Made by a program: the position numbers and the translations under genes. From the NCBI RefSeq assembly GCF_015245355.1, contig NZ_CP063311.1, positions 1,821,217 to 1,885,216 of the forward strand: 64,000 nt of DNA. Reading direction: 5' to 3'. Below the pieces are notes generated by a model. The model made no database searches. It worked only from the letters and a program-made list of their open reading frames with translations, and had not been told where the DNA came from. The number at the start of each line of letters is the position of its first letter. Positions within the stretch are counted from its first letter, which is position 1. This stretch comes from Anabaenopsis elenkinii CCIBt3563 (lineage in GTDB: Bacteria; Cyanobacteriota; Cyanobacteriia; Cyanobacteriales; Nostocaceae). Positions 54,662 through 64,000 of this stretch are shown here, in pieces.

Positions 54662-54733
54662 GCCGATGTGGCTCAGTGGTAGAGCAGCTGATTCGTAATC
54701 AGCAGGACACGGGTTCAAATCCCGTCATCGGCT
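54662..54733 (+). tRNA. tRNA-Thr (anticodon CGU)
   Basis: 72-nt cloverleaf: acceptor GCCGATG / CATCGGC, D-arm GCTC-AGTGGTA-GAGC, anticodon stem GCTGA / TCAGC with loop TTCGTAA (anticodon CGT, reading ACG), T-arm CGGGTTCAAATCCCG, discriminator T. CCA is not encoded. There is a single-gene transcription unit here. Confidence 0.95.
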
Positions 54734-54819
54734 TGGGTTAGATTAATTAACAATACTTTGCTCCTATTAGATAGAACAACCGCTATTTAAGTGCGGACAG
54801 TCTTCTAAGACTCTAAGCC

Positions 54820-56217
54820 TCAGTTGTAGGATTGGCCTGAGGGAGCTGCTACAGGCGATCGCCTCAGACTCACAACCTCAGCAGCAGATATACCCTCCCC
54901 TAGAGTCCCAAAATACCCCAAAGCCGCAGCAGCTTGTGCGCGAGACACTGGTTTTTTGGGTTGTAAGAGGGTTGTATAACCGAAGACACGACGAATATTT
55001 GACTTTTCCCCATTTTGGAAATCAGCAAGTACGGCACGTAAAGCCCTGGGGTCAATTTTTCCCACATCTTGAAAACCCCAGGTTTGATTTACTGCTTGTA
55101 AATTAGCCTCTGGTAGGGCTTGACGAGTATCTAGGGGAACTTTCCACAAAAGCAGCTGTTCTCGTGTTAGTGGTGCATCAGGACGAAATAAAACTGCGGT
55201 GGAGTCACCAGACAAAGGACTAGGGATTAAACCAGTTTCAGCTAACCCTTGAATCACTGGAAAATCAGGATCACTGGGGGATACATCAGTAAAAATAGGT
55301 TGAGTATTTTGGGAAGCCAAGCGAATCTGTTTAGCTGGATTATTAAAATACATAACATTGTTAGCAGCAACTAGCCAACGGGCATATTCTCGACGAGTAA
55401 TATTCTTACTAGGTTCAAATGATTTGCCAGTCAGGTGATTCGAGCTGCTCTGAACTCCTTGATCTTGTAAGGATAAAACTCCCAAAGATGCTAAGTCCTG
55501 AATGAATTGACGCAGTTCTGCCGGTGCTTGGTTAAGGTCGTAGAATTGCTCAGAGTTAGGTGTAGCAACTTGTCTGGCGGATGTCTCATCTGGCTGTGTG
55601 AGGACATTATCAGGTAGCTTTGGACCAATGAAACTGGGATTATTAGCTTGGGAATTTGCAGTTTTGGCAGGTTGTATAACTTCTGCACTATTAGCTATGT
55701 ACTCAATAACTAATGCGGTAGCTGTTTGTGATTGATTAGGTTTGGCTTGAGTAACTGATTGTGGCTGAATAGATACCTTAACCTGAACACCTTGACGACG
55801 TGCTTCAAAGGTATCTTCTAAGTTATCTGTGGGCTGTTGTAAAATCTGCCAGTCATTTGTCTGAAACTGCTCACTATAAAAGCTAGCAATAAAATTGGCG
55901 GGGTCATAACTAAGCCAACGGGTGACTGTCCTGTTTTCTGGGGCTTTAGCAGGTCTGACTGAATCTAAACTAGCACGAGGATACAAAGGAATATCTGGGG
56001 GAAAATCAGATGGTAACTCAACTTTGGGTTGGTTATGGCTGTTTTTTGGCTGATTTCTCTGAGATTGACCAAATATTACTGGTTTATCTTGTAATATGGG
56101 ATCTGCCGCCAAAGACTGTTCTATGGTTTTGGCGGTGGGACTGTGGGTACAAGCTGTTAAAGAAGTGAATAAAAGAGCCAAACTCAATAAGACAGCTGAA
56201 CGTTTACACAAAAGCAC
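54820..56217 (-). CDS. S-layer-homology (SLH) domain lipoprotein
   Basis: 465-aa exported protein. The signal sequence ends SLTAC, with Cys23 as a lipidation site. Residues about 60-170 form a domain with YPRASLDSVRPAKAPENRTVTRWLSYDPANFIASFYSEQF. The C-terminal half has SLH-like repeats: DLASLGVLSLQDQ with ITRREYARWLVAANN, FTDVSPSDPDFPVIQGLAETGLIPSP with LTREQLLLWKV, and VSRAQAAAALGYFG. Cyanobacterial SLH proteins attach to peptidoglycan or sit in the outer membrane. GTG start at 56217. Function unknown. Confidence 0.85.
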   Translation of the reverse strand: MLLCKRSAVLLSLALLFTSLTACTHSPTAKTIEQSLAADPILQDKPVIFGQSQRNQPKNSHNQPKVELPSDFPPDIPLYPRASLDSVRPAKAPENRTVTRWLSYDPANFIASFYSEQFQTNDWQILQQPTDNLEDTFEARRQGVQVKVSIQPQSVTQAKPNQSQTATALVIEYIANSAEVIQPAKTANSQANNPSFIGPKLPDNVLTQPDETSARQVATPNSEQFYDLNQAPAELRQFIQDLASLGVLSLQDQGVQSSSNHLTGKSFEPSKNITRREYARWLVAANNVMYFNNPAKQIRLASQNTQPIFTDVSPSDPDFPVIQGLAETGLIPSPLSGDSTAVLFRPDAPLTREQLLLWKVPLDTRQALPEANLQAVNQTWGFQDVGKIDPRALRAVLADFQNGEKSNIRRVFGYTTLLQPKKPVSRAQAAAALGYFGTLGEGISAAEVVSLRRSPVAAPSGQSYN

Positions 56218-57444
56218 AGGAAATTACAAGTGGGTTTCAATTCCTACCGTAGCGCAGACTGTCACTACTAGGAGTGAAAATGACTGCGAAACTTAAAAGG
56301 ATTCTGGCAGGGACTCAAGTGCTAAACTAGAATTAGATTGATTTAAGGTAGATTTGAGTAGGTCTGATAGCAGGGAAAAGATCACACCCAACAAAGTTGA
56401 TGGCAATCTCTGTACTCTGGAGCCAAAAAAACTTTCGTTACTGTTGCTTAAATGTCAGCCCATAATTTTAGTTCTCTTGTACAGTCAGGTAAGTCATTCC
56501 CAAATGTAATAATCTACCAGTGCTAATAGGTATCGGTGTTGATTAGAGTTTGTCTCGGACTGGGAATGGTTTGAATGACCCCCGACTGGAAGTATGCAAA
56601 TAGCAGTCAATTTGATTTGGGGCTGGAGTTAATTGATCAGTTCAGGTTAAGGGGTTTATCGGTAAATCTATCTTGCGATTACACTCGGTTTTGAGATTCT
56701 TTTTGCTGACTGTCAACACAAGTTTGTATGCTCTTAACTTAAATTGTTAATTGTATCTCTACTCAACTTACTCACACTTACCGAAAAATATGGAATTAGC
56801 TTACTGTTCAGTTAAAGAGAGACCTGGCTGATTGAAAATATAGAGAAATTCCATGACAAGTATCTACATGATTGGAGAGAGAATCTGTTTGAGATACCTG
56901 GAAACTTTAAGAGTTTTACGTGTGGTTTTTGTATAGGGGCTATTTAAAATTGATTAATTGTCCTTGTTCAGGTATTTTTTAAGCCATATTTCTGGTAAAG
57001 TTTAAGTAAGTTTTTGTAAATTTGAGGAGATTTATAGTTCAGCTCGTCAACCCTTTTACAGATCCCTTTACTATTGGCATCTTCACTATTACTGTTGTCA
57101 GTGCTTTGTCAATAGAGACAATCAAATCTGTCTGAGGCTAGAAAAGTATTTTGGCATCGGTATACAATTTTATATTGGCTGGCTTTGATGTGAGATTTGA
57201 AGTTAGGAGGGGAACTGCAATTGACTAATACAGTGTACTTTCTGGAATAGAAGCTCAACCAAAAGCGAGCAAAAGCTCAAAAATCAATATCTCATGTCAA
57301 CAATGTTGAGCAGATAGGAGTATGCAAAATCTAAGATAGATATTAAATTGAAGAAAATCAACGACCATCGACAACCGTCAATCTATTCTAATTTCTGTTA
57401 AGCGAAGCGTCGCCGGGTTGTTACCAGTGCTGAAACACGATTAC
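56218..57444. other. Long non-coding region upstream of sasA
   Basis: 1227 bp between divergent genes, the longest gene-free stretch in the window. I see no coding frame, tRNA, or repeat array. It must contain the promoters of the SLH gene and of sasA; further content is not apparent. Confidence 0.5.
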
Positions 57445-58632
57445 ATGCAAGTTTCCCAGGATCATCCTATTTATTCTGAGGCTCCACTCCAACTGTTACT
57501 ATTTGTCGATGGACGACCAAAGTCTCGACAACAAGTGCAGCGTATCCGCGCTTACTTAAAAGAATTACGTACTGAGTATAATTTTGAACTTCAAATTATC
57601 GATGTCGGGGAACAACCCTATTTAGCAGAACATTTTAAATTAGTGGCTACACCAGCCTTGGTCAAAATTCAGCCAGAACCACGACAGATTATAGCTGGGA
57701 GTAATATCATCGCTCAATTGAAGGACTGGTGGCCTCGCTGGAATGTGGCTGTAGATACTTACTTAAAATTACAAGGAGATTTAAAAGATCGAATAGATGA
57801 TAATAGTCGCATATCATCGCCCCAATCTACAATTCATTCTGTGGCTGCTTCTGCGGAACTGATGAAACTTTCAGACCAGGTTTTTCACTTAAAACAGGAA
57901 AAAGAGAAACTACAAGAGCAGCTACAATTTAAAGATAGAGTCATTGCTATGCTAGCGCACGATATCCGCAATCCTCTGACTGCTGCTGCTATTGCCATAG
58001 AAACCCTACAATCTAATTACAACATAGATGTTGGTGCATTTAAGCGGCTAAAACCGGCTTTGGTAGCACATTTATTGAAACAGGCTCGTAATCAAACTAA
58101 GACTATTGACAGAATGATTGCTGACTTGTTACAGGTGGGGCGGGGTGAAGATACAAAGATACCCATAATACCACAGAAAATGGAAATTGGCGAACTTTGT
58201 TTGGATGTATTGGCAGAATTGCGCGATCGCTACATTGCCAAATCCCAGATAATAGAAACAGATATTCCCCAAGATCTACCAAAGGTATATGCAGATCCAG
58301 AACGTGTGCGACAAGTGCTAATTAATCTGTTAGATAATGCCATCAAATATACACCTGAATGTGGCAAAATCACCATTGCCGGATTACACCGAACTACCCA
58401 AAAAGTTCAACTCACTATTGGTGATACTGGTCCGGGAATTCCCCTAGAAAACCGCACTCGCATTTTTGAACATCACTATCGTTTACAACGTGATCAAGAT
58501 ATTGATGGCTATGGCATTGGTCTGTGTTTATGCCAACGCATCATACAGTCCCATTATGGGCAAATTTGGGTGGATTCTGCGGCCAATGGCGGCGCATGGT
58601 TCCATTTTACATTACCAGTATATCCATCTTAG
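57445..58632 (+). CDS. sasA: Clock-output sensor histidine kinase SasA
   Basis: Binds KaiC and passes circadian timing to RpaA. The 395-aa product has an N-terminal KaiB-like thioredoxin-fold domain ([24 protein letters not shown], about 15-38; [20 protein letters not shown]), a linker coiled coil, the H-box [14 protein letters not shown] with the phospho-accepting His, and a HATPase domain (N box [16 protein letters not shown]1 DTGPGIP; G2 [12 protein letters not shown]). The frame opens at TTG 57418; ATG 57445 (MQVSQDHP) is preferred. Its stop codon lies inside an IS-end-like motif (58628-58648). The kai genes are not in the window. Confidence 0.94.
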   Translation: MQVSQDHPIYSEAPLQLLLFVDGRPKSRQQVQRIRAYLKELRTEYNFELQIIDVGEQPYLAEHFKLVATPALVKIQPEPRQIIAGSNIIAQLKDWWPRWNVAVDTYLKLQGDLKDRIDDNSRISSPQSTIHSVAASAELMKLSDQVFHLKQEKEKLQEQLQFKDRVIAMLAHDIRNPLTAAAIAIETLQSNYNIDVGAFKRLKPALVAHLLKQARNQTKTIDRMIADLLQVGRGEDTKIPIIPQKMEIGELCLDVLAELRDRYIAKSQIIETDIPQDLPKVYADPERVRQVLINLLDNAIKYTPECGKITIAGLHRTTQKVQLTIGDTGPGIPLENRTRIFEHHYRLQRDQDIDGYGIGLCLCQRIIQSHYGQIWVDSAANGGAWFHFTLPVYPS

Positions 58633-58648
58633 AGGATGTTTTAAAAGT
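58628..58648 (+). repeat. IS-end-like motif at the sasA stop
   Basis: CTTAGAGGATGTTTTAAAAGT; matches the motif at 53139-53159 (reverse orientation). The TAG stop of sasA (58630-58632) is part of it. Confidence 0.5.
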
Positions 58649-58687
58649 TATGATTAATGTATCAAATATTGTTTTACCCCACCCTCA

Positions 58688-58760
58688 CCATTTCCTTGTG
58701 AAGGGAATGGGACTGGATTTCGTTACTTCCGGTGTTCCCTGTTCGGTGTGTTCCCTGTTC
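58688..58760. repeat. Hairpin and STRR-like repeat between sasA and crr7-like gene
   Basis: CCATTTCCTT (58688-58697) pairs with AAGGGAATGG (58701-58710) apart from one mismatch. Next comes TGTTCCCTGTTC repeated exactly at 58733-58744 and 58749-58760. Both are typical intergenic repeat forms of filamentous cyanobacteria. No gene in 58633-58819. Confidence 0.7.
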
Positions 58761-58819
58761 CCTCATTTGATTATTTCGGCTCAAAATCACAATCTATTCT
58801 ATTAATCAGCTGTTTGCCA

Positions 58820-59080
58820 ATGCCCGACTCATTAATGTATCAGCAGGAAAACTTTGTTGTTTTAGAGACAGACCAAGCAGAACAATTGCTCACGGCAAAT
58901 GAATTATTAGAAAAGCTTGAGCTGGTGTTACAAACAATGACTGAACAGGAATTACCTATAGATTTACAAAGGTTTGATTCCGTCAGTGCTCAAGCCCAAT
59001 ATTTAATTGATACAAGTTGTGAATTAGATGTTGGTCTGGGAAAATATTTACAGTGGTATGCAATACGATTAGAAAAGTAG
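58820..59080 (+). CDS. CRR7-like small protein (NDH-1 assembly)
   Basis: 86-aa soluble protein, MPDSLMYQQENFVVLETDQ at the start, then ELLEKLELVLQ and DLQRFDSVSAQAQYLIDTSCELD. It fits my recollection of the chlororespiratory reduction 7 (CRR7) family, which is needed for the NDH-1-type complex in plastids; cyanobacterial homologues have this size. The frame extends to 58748, but ATG 58820 is the fitting start. Without an alignment the assignment is moderate. Confidence 0.6.
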   Translation: MPDSLMYQQENFVVLETDQAEQLLTANELLEKLELVLQTMTEQELPIDLQRFDSVSAQAQYLIDTSCELDVGLGKYLQWYAIRLEK

Positions 59081-59129
59081 ATTTACATTGACACTCCCCG
59101 CGGATATGACCGGATTATAGGTAGAGATA

Positions 59130-59681
59130 TTACTTATCAAGGCTGGTGACAATTGTTAATTCAATCATATCTTCACCGACTTGTGTAATTTTAATATCTA
59201 CTCCCGGTCCAAAATACCGCGTCATTTTCTCCTGTTTCTCCTGCCAAAGGTCAAATGAAATAAAGGGGGAATAAAATTCTAAAATTAAGGCATAAGCGCC
59301 ATTAATTTCCGTTTCTCGTAAACCTGTTACTACTGGACGGTCTTCATCTGTAGGACTCAGACCAAGATAAGAGAGAGCCTCGTCTAAATGAGCCTCTTGA
59401 CCATAACAGTATCGAGTGATGTCCTTACGAATTTTATTTTGAGTGATAGTTGCTTGCTGCTCCCGTAAGCGTAATACATCTGGCGTTGTATCTTGGCTAA
59501 AGGGTATAGGCACAATTTCATTGGCTTTGAGTGCCAATCCTCCCAAGAAAAGAGGAAACCCATAGAAAAAACCGACTAGATTAAGTGTGGCATTGTCAGC
59601 AGCGTAGGCGGCAAACCCCATAATGATTAATATACCACCAACGCTTAACCCGACAGTCCCCAAGGAAATTTTAGGTAACAT
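59130..59681 (-). CDS. DUF2854 membrane protein
   Basis: 183-aa protein with two N-terminal membrane helices (about 7-27 and 33-52; LSVGGILIIMGFAAYAADNATLNLVGFFYGFPLFLGGLALKANE) and a soluble domain with RKDITRYCYGQEAHLDEALSYLGLSP and YSPFISFDLWQEKQEKMTRYFGPGVDI. This is the DUF2854 pattern, found in cyanobacteria and plastids, without an assigned function. It is convergent with the CRR7-like gene, 49 bp apart. Confidence 0.82.
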   Translation of the reverse strand: MLPKISLGTVGLSVGGILIIMGFAAYAADNATLNLVGFFYGFPLFLGGLALKANEIVPIPFSQDTTPDVLRLREQQATITQNKIRKDITRYCYGQEAHLDEALSYLGLSPTDEDRPVVTGLRETEINGAYALILEFYSPFISFDLWQEKQEKMTRYFGPGVDIKITQVGEDMIELTIVTSLDK

Positions 59682-59906
59682 GAGCTTAGGATATTATAGA
59701 TTCTTAACATCTAAGTTTTATTATCATCGCTTATTGGTCACAAGTGAACGACCCCAACTAAGTTGATGCTTTGAGAATCATGACTCCTATCTCTTGCGTC
59801 TCACCTTTGGCCATTGCTGATGGCTCTTGTATATACAAGACTAGTCGCATCTCGAGTCTATTTTGGGTTAAGTTTGAATTTGAGGCTATTTAAAGACCAG
59901 AAAATA

Positions 59907-60092
59907 ATGATGGACTTACAGACGATAAAAGAACGAATTACCCTAGTTAGAAACAAACGCGAGTACCTCCTAAGCCTGTTGGAACAGCCAAACTTAGGAA
60001 ATTTGAGAATTGATGTCAACCAGGCTTTAGAAGAAATGGATGATTTAATTGATGAATTTAAACGGACTTTTCCGGAGACTGATAATAATTAG
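59907..60092 (+). CDS. Small conserved helical protein, function unknown
   Basis: 61-aa product, MMDLQTIKERITLVRNKREY at the start. Nearly all of it should be helical: KREYLLSLLEQPNLG, then LRIDVNQALEEMDDLIDEF. Highly charged, no membrane segment, and likely a coiled coil. I do not recognise the family beyond being cyanobacterial in look. Two adjacent ATG codons (59907, 59910) are possible starts; the longer open frame from 59814 has no support. Confidence 0.6.
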   Translation: MMDLQTIKERITLVRNKREYLLSLLEQPNLGNLRIDVNQALEEMDDLIDEFKRTFPETDNN

Positions 60093-60263
60093 GCTCAACT
60101 AACTAGATCAAAACACACAGTGGCGTTAGTTAAACCGTGAGTCACCGGATAAACTGGCGCCGTTTGTCTATAATCATAGTCTTGTTAATGTATTCTAGAT
60201 GTATATTTTCCGAAGACTGGGTTAGTTTACAAACCACCGGTCAAGATGATTTATTCTTGCTTA

Positions 60264-60665
60264 TCAATTTCTTGCACGTTCTCCTAACTCCCTAACCAAA
60301 GTAATAAGTTTATTAGTAGGAATATCTTTGGTAGCAACATAGTCAAAATTGGCTATGTTTTTAGGATTGAAAAAACTTGCATCTTCCGTTGAAGAATAAG
60401 CCAGTATCTGAGTTTTAGGAGATATTGCTTTGATATGACAAGAAGCACGCCAACCATCCATAACTGGCATTTGTAAATCTAGAACAATTACGTCAGGTTG
60501 GTAGCTTTTGAGCATTTCTATAGCTTCTTGACCATTGCAGGCTAGACCCACTACGCAGATATTTTCTTGATTATAAAAAGCCAATTTTAGACTTAAACGT
60601 GTAAGTTCGTGATCATCAACTATCAGAACACGCAAGGTCACAGATTCACAAGAGAAAATTAACAT
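60264..60665 (-). CDS. Single-domain response regulator
   Basis: 133-aa receiver-domain protein without an output domain. LIVDDHELTRLSL (acidic pair), phospho-acceptor Asp in VIVLDLQMPVMDGW, Ser/Thr in LAYSST, and a Lys in VATKDI. The sequence resembles NarL/FixJ-type receivers. The start ATG 60665 gives a short extra N-terminus; an in-frame GTG at 60641 is also possible. It is on the same strand as ppk, which lies upstream, while a partial sensor kinase is divergent beyond ppk. Its kinase is not known. Confidence 0.85.
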   Translation of the reverse strand: MLIFSCESVTLRVLIVDDHELTRLSLKLAFYNQENICVVGLACNGQEAIEMLKSYQPDVIVLDLQMPVMDGWRASCHIKAISPKTQILAYSSTEDASFFNPKNIANFDYVATKDIPTNKLITLVRELGERARN

Positions 60666-60823
60666 TATAAGGGAATAATAAATACTTTCAACATCTCTTA
60701 GAGTTTATGGTAATACGCAAGAAAAAACACTCTATCTTATGGTTGAATAATATTTTTTGTCACTCGTACTTCGTGAGTCTATGTACCTAAAAAATAGGTT
60801 TGATACCTGGGAAATAGAGTTAG

Positions 60824-63034
60824 CTATTTGTCTGTGTAATAGTAACTTTTTTTGGAATCAATCAGGTTTGAGGCTACTCCAGTTGAGGCTAATGCCATAT
60901 TTAGCAGAGTTGTTTGGGAACTGGTGGCTGGACATTGATCACCAGGACGGCGTTGGATATAAGTACCATCAGATTGTAATTCCCAGGCTTGACGATTATC
61001 TGCTAACATAATTCCCAAAATTTCTTGCAAATCTTTAGCAATATCGGGGTCTTTAATTGGAGTAATTACTTCTACTCGGCGATCTAAGTTCCGCCGCATC
61101 CAATCAGCACTTCCAATGTAAATTTCCTCCTGTCCATTGTTATGAAAATAATAAATGCGAGAATGTTCTAAGAAACGTCCGATAATACTAATCACACGAA
61201 TATTTTCACTGATATTTTTTATTCCTGGACGCAGACAGCAAATACCTCGAATAATCAGATCAATTTCCACTCCAGCGCCAGAAGCTTCATATAAAGTAGC
61301 AATAATTTGAGGATCTACCAGTGAATTCATTTTGGCAACAATGCGCCCAGAAAAACCATTTTGAACATTTTCTATTTCCCGATGAATTAATGCTAAAAAG
61401 CGATCACGCATATTCACAGGCGCAACTAGGACTTCCCGGTAAGATTTTTGCCGAGAATAGCCTGTTAAGAAATTAAATAAGTCTGTAATATCCGCGCCTA
61501 ATTCCTCCCGACAGCTAAATAATCCTAAATCTGTGTACAACCGGGCTGTTTTAGGATTATAGTTACCAGTACCTATGTGTATATAGCGGCGCATGCGGTC
61601 TTTTTCTCGTCGTACGACCATTACGGTTTTGCAATGAGTTTTTAGCCCTACTAAACCGTAGACAACATGAACACCGACCCTTTCTAAACTTCTAGCCCAG
61701 TAAATATTATTTTCCTCATCAAACCGCGCCTTTAATTCCACTAATACAGATACTTGCTTACCATTTTCTGCGGCTGCAATTAAGGCTTTGACTATAGGAG
61801 AGTCGCCAGAAGTGCGGTAAAGGGTCATTTTAATCGCCAGCACATTCTGGTCATAGGCTGCATGGGTAATAAAGTTAACCACTGCTGAGGAAAAGGATTG
61901 ATATGGGTGGTGTACCAACAAATCTTTTTCACGAATCACTGCAAAAAAGTCTTGACCTTCTTCTAGTTCCACAGTCTCTGAGTTTAAACTTGGTTCTCTC
62001 AACCTTTGGAGGCGTGAAGGTACTACAGACTGACGTGGCGGGTCTTTAAGTTCGGGTAATGGTAAGGCCATGAAATACATGAGGTCTCGGAGTCCTAAAA
62101 GACCATCAACCTCATAAAGATCATTTTCGGTTAACTCCAAGTCTTGCAGTAACCGAGAACGTATAGGCTCAGGGGTGTGGGATTTAATTTCTAGTCTGAC
62201 AGTGGTTCCCCCCATCCGCCGTTTGCGTAGTTCTTGTTCTATGGCTAAGAGCAGGTCATCGGCTTCATCTTCTTCTAAAGCCAAATCAGCATCGCGGGTA
62301 ATGCGGAAGGGGTGGTATTCTTGTATATTCATGCCTGGAAATAGAAACTCCAGATTATGGGCGATCGCCTGTTCTAGGGGTACACCCGTCCAGTGAGCAA
62401 TTTCTCCGGTTTCAGCAATTCCTAACTCCGGCGGTATCGGCAAAAATCGCGGTAGGACACTGGGGACTTTTACCCGAGCAAAAAATTCTTCTTCGGTGTC
62501 GGGATTTTGGACTACAACCGCTAAATTCAGGCTGAGATTAGAAATAAAGGGGAAAGGATGGCTAGGGTCAACAGCTAAGGGAGTGAGAACCGGAAAGATT
62601 TGTTCTTCAAAGTAGTTATCTAAGTAAGTCCGTTGTTTTTGATTTAAGTTTATATAGTCTAGTATATGAATACCATGACTGGCTAGCAGAGGTTGTAGAA
62701 CCTGTTGAAATTGTTGGTGCTGTCTTGTCACCTGGGGAGTGAGAGTTGATCGAATATCGTCTAGTTGTTGTTGCGGTGTGCGACCATCAGGAGTTAACTG
62801 AGAAACTTTTGCTTCTACCTGTTGCTTTAAAGCTGCAACCCGCACCATAAAGAATTCGTCTAAGTTGGCGCTGAAGATGGCCAAAAATTTTAATCGTTCT
62901 AGAAGAAGTGTCCGGGGGTCACAGGCCTCGTGCAGTACACGACTGTTAAATTCTAACCAGCTTAACTCGCGGTTAATGTAATATTGTGGATCGTTCAAAT
63001 CAATGGGATTAGCGCTCTTTTTTGATTTCGGCAT
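60824..63034 (-). CDS. ppk: Polyphosphate kinase 1
   Basis: Reversibly makes polyphosphate from ATP at the membrane. The 736-aa product has the N-terminal domain (YYINRELSWLEFNSRVL), the middle HATRSL-like part (FPFISNLSLNLAV; ILPPELGIAE-type text), and two phospholipase-D-like domains with KARFDEENNIYWARSLERVGVHVVYGLVGLKTHCK (spanning about 435-469; His467 corresponds to the autophosphorylated His of E. coli PPK) and GTGNYNPKTARLYTD. A C-terminal tail of about 30 Ser/Thr/Leu-rich residues follows. Full-length. Divergent from the sensor kinase gene with 132 bp between. Confidence 0.97.
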   Translation of the reverse strand: MPKSKKSANPIDLNDPQYYINRELSWLEFNSRVLHEACDPRTLLLERLKFLAIFSANLDEFFMVRVAALKQQVEAKVSQLTPDGRTPQQQLDDIRSTLTPQVTRQHQQFQQVLQPLLASHGIHILDYINLNQKQRTYLDNYFEEQIFPVLTPLAVDPSHPFPFISNLSLNLAVVVQNPDTEEEFFARVKVPSVLPRFLPIPPELGIAETGEIAHWTGVPLEQAIAHNLEFLFPGMNIQEYHPFRITRDADLALEEDEADDLLLAIEQELRKRRMGGTTVRLEIKSHTPEPIRSRLLQDLELTENDLYEVDGLLGLRDLMYFMALPLPELKDPPRQSVVPSRLQRLREPSLNSETVELEEGQDFFAVIREKDLLVHHPYQSFSSAVVNFITHAAYDQNVLAIKMTLYRTSGDSPIVKALIAAAENGKQVSVLVELKARFDEENNIYWARSLERVGVHVVYGLVGLKTHCKTVMVVRREKDRMRRYIHIGTGNYNPKTARLYTDLGLFSCREELGADITDLFNFLTGYSRQKSYREVLVAPVNMRDRFLALIHREIENVQNGFSGRIVAKMNSLVDPQIIATLYEASGAGVEIDLIIRGICCLRPGIKNISENIRVISIIGRFLEHSRIYYFHNNGQEEIYIGSADWMRRNLDRRVEVITPIKDPDIAKDLQEILGIMLADNRQAWELQSDGTYIQRRPGDQCPATSSQTTLLNMALASTGVASNLIDSKKSYYYTDK

Positions 63035-63166
63035 AACGATCTCGGAGTAGGTAGATTAAGCTCTACATCTAGGGACAATAAATATATTAGATTAATTAGG
63101 GCATAAGTGAAACTATCTAGTTAGGGATAATTTCATATTCAAACAGAACTCTCTCCGCTTTGCCAA

Positions 63167-64000
63167 ATGTTTCAAGCTACTCGCCGCCGTCTTGCGCTCT
63201 GGTACACTGCCGTCACTGCAGTATTATTGTTGCTATTTGCCAGTGGTGTATATTTATATTTCCGCAATACATTAATTGAGCGCATTGATGATACCCTCAA
63301 TCACGTGGTGGAAATTGTCGAGCGATCGCTGGTGATTTCAACAGTGAATGGGGAGGCTGGACAATTTCAGATTAATGTAGAAGCCAGTTTTCGCGATAAT
63401 TCTATGACGGTGGAAGATGACCACATTGACCTAGAGTGGTTTAGTCCCACTGGTAAATTACTTTGGTCAACCCTATCATCACCTTTAAATGTTCCCATTC
63501 ATGGTCAGCATCTTGGTGAAACCGTCCGGGTAATTAAACAGGATATCTGGGGAGATGGGGAAACTCATAACTCTGTCGTCTTACTGCGACAAGTTACCCA
63601 GCGTGTAGAAAGAGGAAGACAAGTATTAGGATATTTGCGTGTTAGTCACCCATGGTTTGAAGTCACTAAACCTAGTCGCCAGTTAATTATTGATTTGGCT
63701 TTAGGTACTTGGTTTATGGTTTTGTCTGTAGCCGCAAGTGGCTGGTTTCTTTCAGGTAAAGCGATGGAACCGGTGGGGGAATCTTACCAACGTCTCAAAC
63801 AATTCACTGCTGACGCTTCTCACGAACTCCGAAGTCCCATTACTTTGATTCAAACTAATGTCCAAGTGGCCCTGGCTGATTTAGAACTGGCGGATTCACA
63901 AACTACGACCCTTGTCAACTATCGCCAACAGTTAAAAGTGGTGGAACGACTAACCCAGCGCTTGGGTAAGCTAGTCAATGATTTATTGTTTTTAGCCAGA
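63167..64000 (+). CDS. Sensor histidine kinase, partial (cut by right edge)
   Basis: The frame starts at ATG 63167 and runs to the end of the window (278 codons). It has a membrane helix at about 11-32 (LWYTAVTAVLLLLFASGVYLY), an extracytoplasmic sensor region to about 175, a second helix at about 176-197, and the dimerisation/phospho-acceptor segment FTADASHELRSPITLI with His219. The ATPase domain is beyond the edge. The layout resembles RppB/NrsS-type cyanobacterial kinases. Divergent from ppk, so a link to phosphate or metal sensing is only a guess. Confidence 0.92.
   Translation, partial: MFQATRRRLALWYTAVTAVLLLLFASGVYLYFRNTLIERIDDTLNHVVEIVERSLVISTVNGEAGQFQINVEASFRDNSMTVEDDHIDLEWFSPTGKLLWSTLSSPLNVPIHGQHLGETVRVIKQDIWGDGETHNSVVLLRQVTQRVERGRQVLGYLRVSHPWFEVTKPSRQLIIDLALGTWFMVLSVAASGWFLSGKAMEPVGESYQRLKQFTADASHELRSPITLIQTNVQVALADLELADSQTTTLVNYRQQLKVVERLTQRLGKLVNDLLFLAR

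Overview
The window reads as chromosomal DNA of a cyanobacterium, most likely a filamentous Nostocales species. The evidence is the gene content: flavodiiron proteins Flv1 and Flv3, cyanophycin synthetase with cyanophycinase, RpaB, SasA, an NblB-like HEAT protein, a CCB-type cytochrome assembly factor, a CRR7-like NDH-1 factor and several small cyanobacteria-only families. HIP1 octamers (GCGATCGC, for example near 5867, 6473 and 12673) and IS200/IS605-type remnants fit the same assignment. The exact genus is inference.

Layout. 1-3.4 kb: an RND efflux pump (permease cut by the left edge, plus its lipoprotein adaptor). 3.8-7.3 kb: a tandem flv3-flv1 pair. 7.4-9.6 kb: coaX, an alpha/beta hydrolase and a Nudix gene. 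10.2 kb: a 55-aa basic protein. 10.5-15.8 kb: a minus-strand run trmD-ispF-solute-binding lipoprotein-larB-argH. 16-20.4 kb: cphB and cphA (cyanophycin breakdown and synthesis) behind a structured leader, then tatA. 20.7-29.6 kb: a membrane Ser/Thr kinase, cbiT, cdsA, a DUF2993 protein, a pseudouridine synthase, a RodZ-like protein, malQ, a Nudix gene and a pentapeptide-RidA fusion. 29.8-37.6 kb: a [2Fe-2S] protein, a small cyanobacterial protein, a Dps, carB and a group 2 sigma factor. 37.8-42.8 kb: DUF760, MutT, a decayed IS605-type locus, a CBS protein, an NblB-like protein, DUF456, a CCB factor and rpaB. 42.9-52.3 kb: radA, a large membrane protein and the rimP-nusA-ylxR-infB translation/transcription cluster. 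52.4-53.2 kb: a broken IS5-family transposase and another IS605-type end. 53.6-64 kb: small proteins, tRNA-Thr(CGU), an SLH lipoprotein, sasA, a CRR7-like gene, DUF2854, a response regulator, ppk and a sensor kinase cut by the right edge.

Functional links. cphA/cphB, carB and argH all bear on arginine and nitrogen storage. flv1/flv3, CRR7 and the CCB factor concern photosynthetic electron transport. RpaB and SasA belong to the light and clock signalling network. Most of the window is ordinary core genome, and I found no complete undescribed system. The items most worth a second look are a multi-helix RNA-like structure upstream of cphB, the pentapeptide-RidA fusion, an internally deleted TnpB remnant beside a CBS gene, an intrinsic-terminator-like hairpin just before rimP, and a Dps with His/Ser in place of two canonical ferroxidase Asp residues.
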